This document shows, piece after piece, positions 56,794-64,000 of a stretch of DNA of 64,000 nucleotides (the stretch's first letter is position 1; the number at the start of each line of letters is the position of its first letter). Made by a program: the position numbers and the translations under genes. Origin of the DNA: CAYSGX01 sp964518215 (GTDB lineage Bacteria > Bacteroidota > Bacteroidia > Chitinophagales > CAIOSU01); contig CAZFFP010000003.1 of NCBI GenBank assembly GCA_964518215.1, positions 1 through 64,000 on the forward strand, given 5' to 3'. The notes beneath the pieces were generated by a model. That model searched no databases. It was not told the origin of the DNA and worked only from the letters and a program-made list of their open reading frames with translations.

Positions 56794-57490
56794 TTATTTC
56801 CTATTCGACTTTATTAAAAGTTTTGCCGCGCTGCTCTTTCCAAATATTTGCCTTTCCTGTGGCGGACAATTGTCTGCCAATGAAAATGTGTTGTGTGTTT
56901 TGTGCGAATATTCCTTACCTAAAACTAATTTTCACAAATATCCCGACAACCCCATAGCTAAAAAGTTCTGGGGCAGATTACCATTGCAAAATGCCACTTC
57001 ACTCTTTTATTTCGACAAAGGAAATAAAGTGCAACACCTGATGCACCAGTTTAAATACCGGAACAAAAAAGAAATTGGAAACAAACTTGGATTGATGCTC
57101 GGAACAGACCTTCTGAAAGCGGAACAATATCTCGATATCGCTTGTGTTTTGCCGGTTCCGTTGCATGAGAAAAAGCAGAGAATTCGCGGTTACAATCAAT
57201 CTGAATATTTTGCAGCAGGAATTGCCGAAGGAATGAATGTGCGATACGACACAAGCATACTTCATCGTTTGTTGCACACCGAGACTCAAACCGGTAAAAA
57301 CCGCTTAGAAAGATGGGAAAATGTAAAAGATGCTTTTTTCATTCAAAATGGAGAAAAAATAGAAAACTCGCATGTGCTTTTAGTGGACGATGTTTTAACC
57401 ACCGGAGCCACACTTGAAGCGTGTGCTCAACACCTGCTCGAAATAAGAGGAATCAAACTGAGCGTAGCAACCATAGCTTTTGCACATTAG
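56780..57490 (+). CDS. comF: ComF family phosphoribosyltransferase-like protein
   Basis: A 236-residue cytoplasmic protein of the ComF/GntX family linked to DNA uptake. The N-terminal zinc finger is CLSCGGQLSANENVLCVLC; the C-terminal PRPP-binding motif is VLLVDDVLTTGATLEA; GYNQSE is in the central part. Overlaps the SGNH-like gene by 14 bases, so it is probably translated from a transcript starting upstream of 56083. Confidence 0.92.
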   Translation: MTNSNYFLFDFIKSFAALLFPNICLSCGGQLSANENVLCVLCEYSLPKTNFHKYPDNPIAKKFWGRLPLQNATSLFYFDKGNKVQHLMHQFKYRNKKEIGNKLGLMLGTDLLKAEQYLDIACVLPVPLHEKKQRIRGYNQSEYFAAGIAEGMNVRYDTSILHRLLHTETQTGKNRLERWENVKDAFFIQNGEKIENSHVLLVDDVLTTGATLEACAQHLLEIRGIKLSVATIAFAH

Positions 57491-57606
57491 ATTGTTTTAT
57501 AAGGCATCATATTCACTTGCTTTCGGCTATAATTATCACTACCTTAACATGCTGATTTAAAGGGTTTTCAAACCTTTTTTACCTCAGATTATGTTAAAAA
57601 AACTGC

Positions 57607-58134
57607 ATGAAGAATTATTACACTCCGGTATTGCTTAAAACTGCTGCGCTTTTATTGTTTTTTGTGTGCTCATCGCCTGTTTTTTCGCAGCAAAAAAATC
57701 TACACACCGGTAAAATTGAAAATAAAAAATTCAGTCCTCTGTATTTCGAAGTTCTGAGCGTTGAAAAAAGCCGTTTTCCAAATATCTATAAGCATATTGA
57801 TAACCCTGAAAAAGTGGCTGAGTATGAAGTGAAAGTAAAATCTTGGTTTGAAAAAAATGCCGAAGCCATCGAATCTATCATCGCCAAACGTATGCAGATA
57901 ACCCGTTTCACTTCGGAAGAAATTAACGAGTTGGACGAACAGAAGGGCGAACTAATTATGAACCGACTACGGCTGCTCGAACCCGCTTTGCTTTTTCAAA
58001 AAGAATATTTCAATAATCATCAGTTGCTGACTCAATTGCAGAAAGAAAAAAGTTTTCCTGAAGAAAATCTGATTCCGCAAGTGTTGATTCTGTTTATTTC
58101 AGAAAAAGATTTTAAAAAAATAATAGCTGATTAA
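57607..58134 (+). CDS. Hypothetical secreted protein
   Basis: A 175-residue exported protein: signal peptide about 1-27 (LLLFFVCSSPVFS-Q), then a helical, highly charged mature domain (KVKSWFEKNAEAIESIIAKRMQITRF). No domain recognised. It ends 4 bases before the giant repeat gene, so it is very likely co-transcribed with it, and could be a helper or regulator of that protein. Confidence 0.65.
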   Translation: MKNYYTPVLLKTAALLLFFVCSSPVFSQQKNLHTGKIENKKFSPLYFEVLSVEKSRFPNIYKHIDNPEKVAEYEVKVKSWFEKNAEAIESIIAKRMQITRFTSEEINELDEQKGELIMNRLRLLEPALLFQKEYFNNHQLLTQLQKEKSFPEENLIPQVLILFISEKDFKKIIAD

Positions 58135-58138
58135 GAGC

Positions 58139-61100
58139 ATGGTTGCGGTAAAAAAAATATTACTTCTTTTGGTTTCAGCTTTCGTGGTTGTTTATGCCGG
58201 TGCACAGAATTATAATCACCCTACTACAGGCATTCAGAGTTCTTATGTCGGTGCATGTATGGTAAATAACTGTTCGGGTAATTATTACGATGACGGAGGA
58301 CCATCTTCTAATTACTCTAACAATGTCAATAATATTTACCGGACATTTTGTTCTAACGCACCGGGGCAGTGTATCAGACTCACTTTCTCCTCTTTCGATG
58401 TTGAATCGTTTGTCGGTTTTTGTGTAGACGAACTTTTTATTCTTGATGGACCGACACAAAACAGTCCACTTATTTGGCGAGGCTGCGGAACCTCGTTGCC
58501 TCCGGTAATTACCGCCAACAATCCGAGCGGATGTATTACTGTAAGATTTTTTTCTGATAATAATACCAGAAGACCCGGATGGGCTTCGGCAATTTCCTGC
58601 GTGCCTTGTTCCACAGACCCTGCCGGTGCCGATGGCGGACCCGATGAAGGGTTGAATAACGATTGTGCGTATGCGGAATATGTTTGCAATAACGTTAACT
58701 CATTTACTGCCAACAGTCAGGGACCCGGATTGAATGCCGATGTCTGTATCTCGGGTTGTGCCCTTAGTGAAAACTATTCCAATTGGTATATACTCAATGT
58801 AACTTCAGGAGGCACTTTAGGCATGACTATTACACCCACGCCCAACAATGCCGATTATGATTTTGCGTTGTATGGTCCCGTTACAGGCGGATGTGGAAAT
58901 TTAGGTAGCCCTATCAGGTGCTCCTATGCCGCCAATACCGGTCCTACTGGAATGAATTTCACAGCGCTTGATGCCTCAGAAGATGTTAATGGAGATGGGT
59001 GGGTTAGCGCTCCTACGGTTACTCCGGGAATTTATTATTTAATGATAAACGAATGGGAACATGTTCCCGGTGCTTCTTTCACTTTAAGTTGGAGCGGCAC
59101 GGCAGTTATCGGACTTCCGGAGCCTGTGATAGCATACGACCCTGCCTGTACCAATAGCCCCTTGCGGTTGTATGCACCAGGAGTATATGGTGCCACTTTC
59201 AATTGGACAGGTCCGGGCGGTTGGACTTCTACAGACCCCAATCCGGTAAGAAATCCTGCCGTAGCCGGTACTTATACTATGAATTATACGGTAAATGGCT
59301 GTACTAGTGCTACTGCAAGCGTTAGTATTTCTTTGGGCGACCCACCAACTATAAATACAAATGTACTTGCTGCTACACTTTGTCCGGGGCAAAATATTTT
59401 CATAAATGCAAGTGGGGGAGTATCCTACTTATGGAGCAATGGTACTACTGATGCTACAGTAAATGCAAACCCCACAATTACTACAGACTACATTGTTACT
59501 GTAACTTCCGGAAATGGGTGTACTTCTTCACGCACTATTCCCATTACTGTGTTGGATCCTCCCTCTGCCTCTATTTCGCCTGCAACGGCTGAAATTTGTC
59601 AAGGGGATTCTGTTACACTTACGGCATCAGGAGGCACATCATATTTTTGGAGCAATGGTCAGGGAGGTCCAAGCATAACAGTAAGCCCTACAAATAACAC
59701 CACTTATTCCGTTACAGTAATAGCTTCTAATTCTTGTTCTGCTGTTCCTACCAGAACGGTAACTGTTAAGCCAAGTCCAACAGCATCTATCAATCCTGCT
59801 ACACATGCCCTCTGTTTTGGGCAATCGGTTACGTTAACTGCTTCGGGAGGTGGCACATATAATTGGAGCAATGGAACATCCGCCAATTCTATTACTGTTT
59901 CGCCTGCTTCAACCACATTATATAGTGTAACTGTAACCGGCACGAACGGCTGCACAGCCTCAGCAACTTCAACTGTAACAGTAAACCCATTGCCGGTTGC
60001 AGCCGTAAGTCCGCCTTTAACTGAAATTTGTTTCGGAGAGAGTGTTGCTTTAACAGCATCGGGAGGAGGCTCTTATAGTTGGAGTAATGGAGGGTCAGGA
60101 AATACAATTACTGTTTCACCTTCTATAAATACTCAGTATTCTGTTACTGTAATTAGTTCTTTTGGATGCACCGCATCTGCTGCTTCAACTGTAATTGTTA
60201 ATCCATTGCCGCTACCATATATTGACCCGTTTACCGCATCTGTTTGTGGTGGTGAGTCTATTACTCTAACAGCATATGGAGGAGTTTTTTACGATTGGAG
60301 CACTTTCGATGTTGACCAATCTATAGTTGTTACTCCTTTCATGTCCGAGACGTATACTGTTACAGTAACAGATGCGAACGGCTGCTCGGCTACGACATCT
60401 AAGTATGTTGCTTATGCAGATGCGCCTTTCGTTTTTATTTCGCCTTCAGAAACGTTCTTATGTCCAGGAGAGAGTGTGATTTTAACTGCTAATGGCGCAC
60501 AGGATTACGTGTGGAGTTCGGGCGAGAATGGTCCGAGTATCGTTGATTATCCTGTGGAAAGTACTACATATTCGGTTACTGGTACCGATGCTAATGGATG
60601 TACTGCCGAAGCAAGCGAAACCATTGAGGTAAGCGAGCTCACAAACGCAACCATCAGTCCTAACAATCCTATAATTTGTTCTGCCCAAAATGTTACCTTG
60701 ACTGCTTCGGGAGGCGTTTTTTACCAGTGGAATACCGGTGCTTTCGGTGAGTCGTTGACAGCTTTTATATTTGCTACAACAACATATACAGTAACTGTAT
60801 ATGATGCGCAAAACTGTACTGTATCATTATCAGAAACTGTTACCGTAGAAAATCCGCCAACGGCTACCATATCGCCTGCAACCGCTACTGTTTGTAACGG
60901 GCAAAGTGTAACGCTGACTGCTTCAGGAGGTGTTTCTTATGTTTGGAATACAGGAGCGACAACGGCTGATATAACCGTAACACCTGCTTCGCCCACAACA
61001 TACACCGTTATTGTAACCAGTGCAGCAGGATGTACGGCTACCGCTTCACGCACCGTGAATATCAGCGGCTCTATCAGCGCTTCGGTTACTCCTGCTGCTC

Positions 61101-64000
61101 CTACAATATGCCCAGGCAATTCGGTTACACTCACCGCATCGGGTGGCAATACTTATGTATGGAGCACAGGAGCCAATACTGCCGCCATTAATGTAAGTCC
61201 TCCTGCTACTACAACATACACAGTAACAGTTACCAATACTGCCGGCTGCACAGTTGCTGTTTCTGCTACCGTAACCGTGAATAATATTCCGGTGGCAAAT
61301 ATCAGCCCCGCAAATCCTGCTATTTGTGTGGGCGAAAGTGTAACCCTGACCGCTTCGGGTGGCACCAATTACGTATGGAGCAATAGTGTCAATACTGCCG
61401 CCAATACTGTTTCACCGGTAACCACCACCACCTATACCGTTACCGTTAGTGATGCTGCGGGATGTTCTGCCATTGCTTCTGAAACCGTTACCGTGAATAC
61501 TTCTCCAATGGCTGCCATAACACCGTCTGCTCCCGCTATTTGTTTGGGAGCAAGCGTAACACTAACTGCTTCGGGCGGCACTTCTTATATGTGGAGCGGA
61601 GGGGAAAACAGTGCTTCCATAACTGTCAATCCAGCGGTTAATACCACTTATTCAGTTACTGTTTCGGGCGGAGCTAATTGCACGGCAAATGCTTCTTTAA
61701 CCGTTATCGTAAATACACCTCCAACTGCAAGTATTGCGCCTGCTACTGCTGCGCTTTGTTCGGGTGAAAACATTACGCTTGCGGCTTCGGGTGGTGCTTC
61801 TTATGTCTGGAACACCGGAGATAATACCGCTCAGATTACCGTTTCGCCAACTACCAATACTACTTACAATGTTATCGTAACTGATGTCAACGGATGCACC
61901 GCAACCGCTTCAAGAACTGTTACCGTAAACAATGCCCCAACTACAAGTATATCTCCCGCTACTGCTGAAATTTGTTCCGGTGGAAGTATTACACTTACAG
62001 CATCGGGTGGTGTTTCTTATGTTTGGAATACCGGAGGTAATACCGCTCAGATTACCGTTTCGCCTACAAGCAACACAACTTATAATGTGATTGTAACCGA
62101 TGCCAATGGATGCACTGCCACAACTTCGAGAACTGTTGTTGTTAATGCACTTCCAACAGCAAGTATTGCTCCTACCAATCCGGGAATTTGTTTGGGAGAA
62201 AGTGTAACGCTTACCGCTTCGGGAGGTGTGAGTTATTCATGGAATACCGGAGATAATACAGCGCAAATAACGGTTTCGCCTGCCTCTAATACTACTTATA
62301 TTGTTATTGTAATCGATGCCAACGGTTGCACGGCTATTGCTTCTGAAACGGTAACCGTCAATACTCAACCTGTAGCGGCTATTACTCCTGCATCACCCGC
62401 TATCTGTGCCGGTGAAAGTGTAACTCTGACTGCTTCGGGGGGCACCACTTATTTGTGGAGTGGCGGTGAAAATACTGCTGCCATTAGCGTTAGTCCGGTT
62501 TCAAATACTACTTATTCTGTTACGGTTTTCAATGGCTCTAATTGTTCTGCCGATGCATCGGTATCTGTTACCGTAAATAATGCACCGACTGCAAACATAT
62601 CTCCCGCTACTGCTGAAATTTGTTCCGGTGGAAGTATTACGCTTACCGCATCGGGTGGCGTTTCTTATGCCTGGAATACAGGAGATAATACCGCTCAGAT
62701 TACCGTTTCGCCTACAAGCAACACCACTTATAGTGTGATTGTAACCGATGCCAATGGATGCACTGCCACAACTTCGAGAACTGTTACCGTAAATGCACTT
62801 CCAACGGCAAGTATTGCTCCTGCCAATCCGGGAATTTGTGTGGGAGAAAGTGTAACGCTTACCGCTTCTGGAGGTGTGAGTTATTCATGGAATACCGGAG
62901 ATAATACAGCGCAAATAACGGTTTCGCCTGCCTCTAATACTACTTATATTGTTATTGTAATCGATGCCAACGGTTGCACGGCTATTGCTTCTGAAACGGT
63001 AACCGTCAATACTCAACCTGTAGCGGCTATTACTCCTGCATCACCCGCTATCTGTGCCGGTGAAAGTGTAACTCTGACTGCTTCGGGGGGCACCACTTAT
63101 TTGTGGAGTGGCGGTGAAAATACTGCTGCCATTAGCGTTAGTCCGGTTTCAAATACTACTTATTCTGTTACGGTTTTCAATGGCTCTAATTGTTCTGCCG
63201 ATGCATCGGTATCTGTTACCGTAAATAATGCACCGACTGCAAACATATCTCCCGCTACTGCTGAAATTTGTTCCGGTGGAAGTATTACGCTTACCGCATC
63301 GGGTGGCGTTTCTTATGCCTGGAATACAGGAGATAATACCGCTCAGATTACCGTTTCGCCTACAAGCAACACCACTTATAATGTGATTTTAACCGATGCC
63401 AATGGATGCACTGCCACAACTTCGAGAACCGTTACCGTAAATACACTTCCAACGGCAAGTATTGCTCCTGCCAATCCGGTAATTTGCGTGGGAGAAAGTG
63501 TAACACTGACCGCTTCGGGAGGTGTGAGCTATTCATGGAATACCGGAGATAACACAGCGCAAATAACAGTTTCGCCTGTCTCTAATACTACTTACGATGT
63601 TATTGTAACCAATGCCAACGGATGCACGGCTACTGCTTCTGAAACGGTAACCGTTAATACTCAACCTGTAGCGGCTATTACTCCTGCATCACCCGCTATT
63701 TGTGCCGGTGAAAGTGTAACTCTGACTGCTTCGGGGGGCACCACTTATTTGTGGAGTGGCGGTGAAAATACTGCTGCTATTTCTGTTTCGCCTGTAAACA
63801 CGACCACCTACACGGTAACAGTTACTAATGCCACCGGCTGCTCTGCAACTGTTTCTGAAACAATTACAGTGAATGCGCGCCCTGTTGCGGATATTACACC
63901 TGACAACCCATCGGTTTGTATTGGGGAAAATTTAACACTTACAGCATTTGGTGGAGTTTCTTACGCTTGGAATACCGGAGATAATACTGAACAAATAACT
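58139..64000 (+). CDS. Giant repeat surface protein (partial; CUB-like head, 72-residue modules)
   Basis: An uninterrupted frame from the ATG at 58139 to the window edge: at least 1954 codons, 3' end missing. Signal peptide about 1-22 (LLLLVSAFVVVYAGA-Q). A CUB-like domain at about 35-160 (NNCSGNYYDDGGPSSNYSNN, FDVESFVGFCVDELFILDG, several Cys). A second globular region about 180-400 (ADYDFALYGPVTGGCGN, PGIYYLMINEWE). From residue 404 to the end are consecutive modules of exactly 72 residues, each with a Cys in an IC-x-G-E-SVTLTASGG stretch and a Cys in NGCTA, a W in YVWN/S and an acidic or Gly turn. They resemble bacterial Ig/PKD-like modules. Probably a T9SS adhesin; no C-terminal sorting domain is visible because the gene is cut. 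It starts 4 bases after the preceding secreted protein. Confidence 0.88.
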   Translation, partial: MVAVKKILLLLVSAFVVVYAGAQNYNHPTTGIQSSYVGACMVNNCSGNYYDDGGPSSNYSNNVNNIYRTFCSNAPGQCIRLTFSSFDVESFVGFCVDELFILDGPTQNSPLIWRGCGTSLPPVITANNPSGCITVRFFSDNNTRRPGWASAISCVPCSTDPAGADGGPDEGLNNDCAYAEYVCNNVNSFTANSQGPGLNADVCISGCALSENYSNWYILNVTSGGTLGMTITPTPNNADYDFALYGPVTGGCGNLGSPIRCSYAANTGPTGMNFTALDASEDVNGDGWVSAPTVTPGIYYLMINEWEHVPGASFTLSWSGTAVIGLPEPVIAYDPACTNSPLRLYAPGVYGATFNWTGPGGWTSTDPNPVRNPAVAGTYTMNYTVNGCTSATASVSISLGDPPTINTNVLAATLCPGQNIFINASGGVSYLWSNGTTDATVNANPTITTDYIVTVTSGNGCTSSRTIPITVLDPPSASISPATAEICQGDSVTLTASGGTSYFWSNGQGGPSITVSPTNNTTYSVTVIASNSCSAVPTRTVTVKPSPTASINPATHALCFGQSVTLTASGGGTYNWSNGTSANSITVSPASTTLYSVTVTGTNGCTASATSTVTVNPLPVAAVSPPLTEICFGESVALTASGGGSYSWSNGGSGNTITVSPSINTQYSVTVISSFGCTASAASTVIVNPLPLPYIDPFTASVCGGESITLTAYGGVFYDWSTFDVDQSIVVTPFMSETYTVTVTDANGCSATTSKYVAYADAPFVFISPSETFLCPGESVILTANGAQDYVWSSGENGPSIVDYPVESTTYSVTGTDANGCTAEASETIEVSELTNATISPNNPIICSAQNVTLTASGGVFYQWNTGAFGESLTAFIFATTTYTVTVYDAQNCTVSLSETVTVENPPTATISPATATVCNGQSVTLTASGGVSYVWNTGATTADITVTPASPTTYTVIVTSAAGCTATASRTVNISGSISASVTPAAPTICPGNSVTLTASGGNTYVWSTGANTAAINVSPPATTTYTVTVTNTAGCTVAVSATVTVNNIPVANISPANPAICVGESVTLTASGGTNYVWSNSVNTAANTVSPVTTTTYTVTVSDAAGCSAIASETVTVNTSPMAAITPSAPAICLGASVTLTASGGTSYMWSGGENSASITVNPAVNTTYSVTVSGGANCTANASLTVIVNTPPTASIAPATAALCSGENITLAASGGASYVWNTGDNTAQITVSPTTNTTYNVIVTDVNGCTATASRTVTVNNAPTTSISPATAEICSGGSITLTASGGVSYVWNTGGNTAQITVSPTSNTTYNVIVTDANGCTATTSRTVVVNALPTASIAPTNPGICLGESVTLTASGGVSYSWNTGDNTAQITVSPASNTTYIVIVIDANGCTAIASETVTVNTQPVAAITPASPAICAGESVTLTASGGTTYLWSGGENTAAISVSPVSNTTYSVTVFNGSNCSADASVSVTVNNAPTANISPATAEICSGGSITLTASGGVSYAWNTGDNTAQITVSPTSNTTYSVIVTDANGCTATTSRTVTVNALPTASIAPANPGICVGESVTLTASGGVSYSWNTGDNTAQITVSPASNTTYIVIVIDANGCTAIASETVTVNTQPVAAITPASPAICAGESVTLTASGGTTYLWSGGENTAAISVSPVSNTTYSVTVFNGSNCSADASVSVTVNNAPTANISPATAEICSGGSITLTASGGVSYAWNTGDNTAQITVSPTSNTTYNVILTDANGCTATTSRTVTVNTLPTASIAPANPVICVGESVTLTASGGVSYSWNTGDNTAQITVSPVSNTTYDVIVTNANGCTATASETVTVNTQPVAAITPASPAICAGESVTLTASGGTTYLWSGGENTAAISVSPVNTTTYTVTVTNATGCSATVSETITVNARPVADITPDNPSVCIGENLTLTAFGGVSYAWNTGDNTEQIT
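59348..64000 (+). repeat. 216-bp (72-codon) tandem module array
   Basis: Modules begin at 59348 + 216n: 21 complete modules to 63883 and a partial 22nd from 63884. The spacing is exact throughout, without a single-codon insertion or deletion among the modules I could read. Confidence 0.9.
61940..63883 (+). repeat. 648-bp higher-order repeat (X-Y-Z)3
   Basis: Nine modules arranged as three copies of a three-module unit: X at 61940, 62588, 63236; Y at 62156, 62804, 63452; Z at 62372, 63020, 63668. From about 62223 to 62732 the sequence is the same as 62871 to 63380 as far as I can see. Confidence 0.85.

Noticed and set aside
58175..61368. Several minus-strand open frames opposite the giant repeat gene
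   Set aside because: They recur at module spacing because they are mirror frames of the repeat; the + strand frame is continuous with a signal peptide and conserved motifs.
59348..64000. CRISPR array (regular repeats)
   Set aside because: The 216-bp periodicity is that of protein-coding modules with an open reading frame, not 20-50 bp repeats with unique spacers.

Overview
The window is a chromosomal segment of a Bacteroidota bacterium. Base composition is moderately low in G+C. Spacing between genes is short, start codons lack obvious Shine-Dalgarno sequences, and several promoters fit the Bacteroidota pattern (TTTG, about 20 bases, TAnnTTTG). The gene content agrees: a type IX secretion (T9SS) type B sorting domain, a PorP/SprF protein, a TPR/PD40 protein, a TamB-like giant, a TerB-like protein, a DppD-DppF fused ATPase, and intergenic repeats typical of the phylum. 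I cannot name the species. No rRNA, tRNA, CRISPR array, transposase or prophage genes were seen.

Layout. 0.2-8 kb: hemW, an Omp85-type barrel protein, an M23 peptidase, a lipoprotein whose 5' end carries a palindromic repeat, a TerB-like protein, a TetR regulator with its likely operator, and gluQ. 8-18 kb: a membrane VWA-like protein, an M16 peptidase lipoprotein, a glycerolipid pair (PlsB-like acyltransferase and gpsA), and a di-heme cytochrome c peroxidase behind an FNR-type palindrome. 18-22.6 kb: a T9SS gene set (PKD/CHU_C secreted protein, PorP/SprF, TPR-PD40-SPOR protein). 22.6-28.6 kb: a glycosyltransferase-like gene, rfbD, OsmC, plsC, an alpha/beta hydrolase, an RluA-type pseudouridine synthase with a non-standard start, and a polyprenyl synthetase. 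28.6-32.5 kb: a hybrid-PAS/GAF histidine kinase and response regulator bracketed by dispersed repeats. 32.5-39.2 kb: hydrolase, rhomboid, SDR, and a beta-oxidation set (thiolase and FadJ-like) split by a four-helix-bundle gene. 39.4-52.5 kb: TamB-like protein, PAP2-like phosphatase, ABC ATPase, penicillin-acylase-type hydrolase, sterol-desaturase-type hydroxylase, acyl-CoA dehydrogenase. 52.6-54.7 kb: groES-groEL with a clear terminator. 54.8-64 kb: a collagen-like secreted protein, a short SGNH-like protein, ComF, a small secreted protein, and a giant repeat protein that runs off the right edge.

The most striking object is the last gene (58139 to beyond 64000). It has a signal peptide, a CUB-like domain and a linker domain. 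These are followed by 21 complete modules, each exactly 72 residues (216 bp), plus the start of a 22nd. The last nine complete modules form a higher-order X-Y-Z repeat with a 648-bp period. About 510 bp of it is identical by eye between adjacent copies, which points to recent tandem duplication or gene conversion in a cell-surface protein. It is probably a T9SS-exported adhesin, although its C-terminus is outside the window.

How the genes fit together: envelope and surface biogenesis dominates (Omp85, TamB-like, M23, SPOR protein, T9SS parts, collagen-like and giant repeat proteins, rfbD). Lipid metabolism is the second theme (PlsB-like, GpsA, PlsC, PAP2, thiolase, FadJ-like, acyl-CoA dehydrogenase, hydroxylase). 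Small dispersed repeats (palindromic REP-like, inverted-repeat and simple intergenic families) lie between operons and in one case enter a reading frame.
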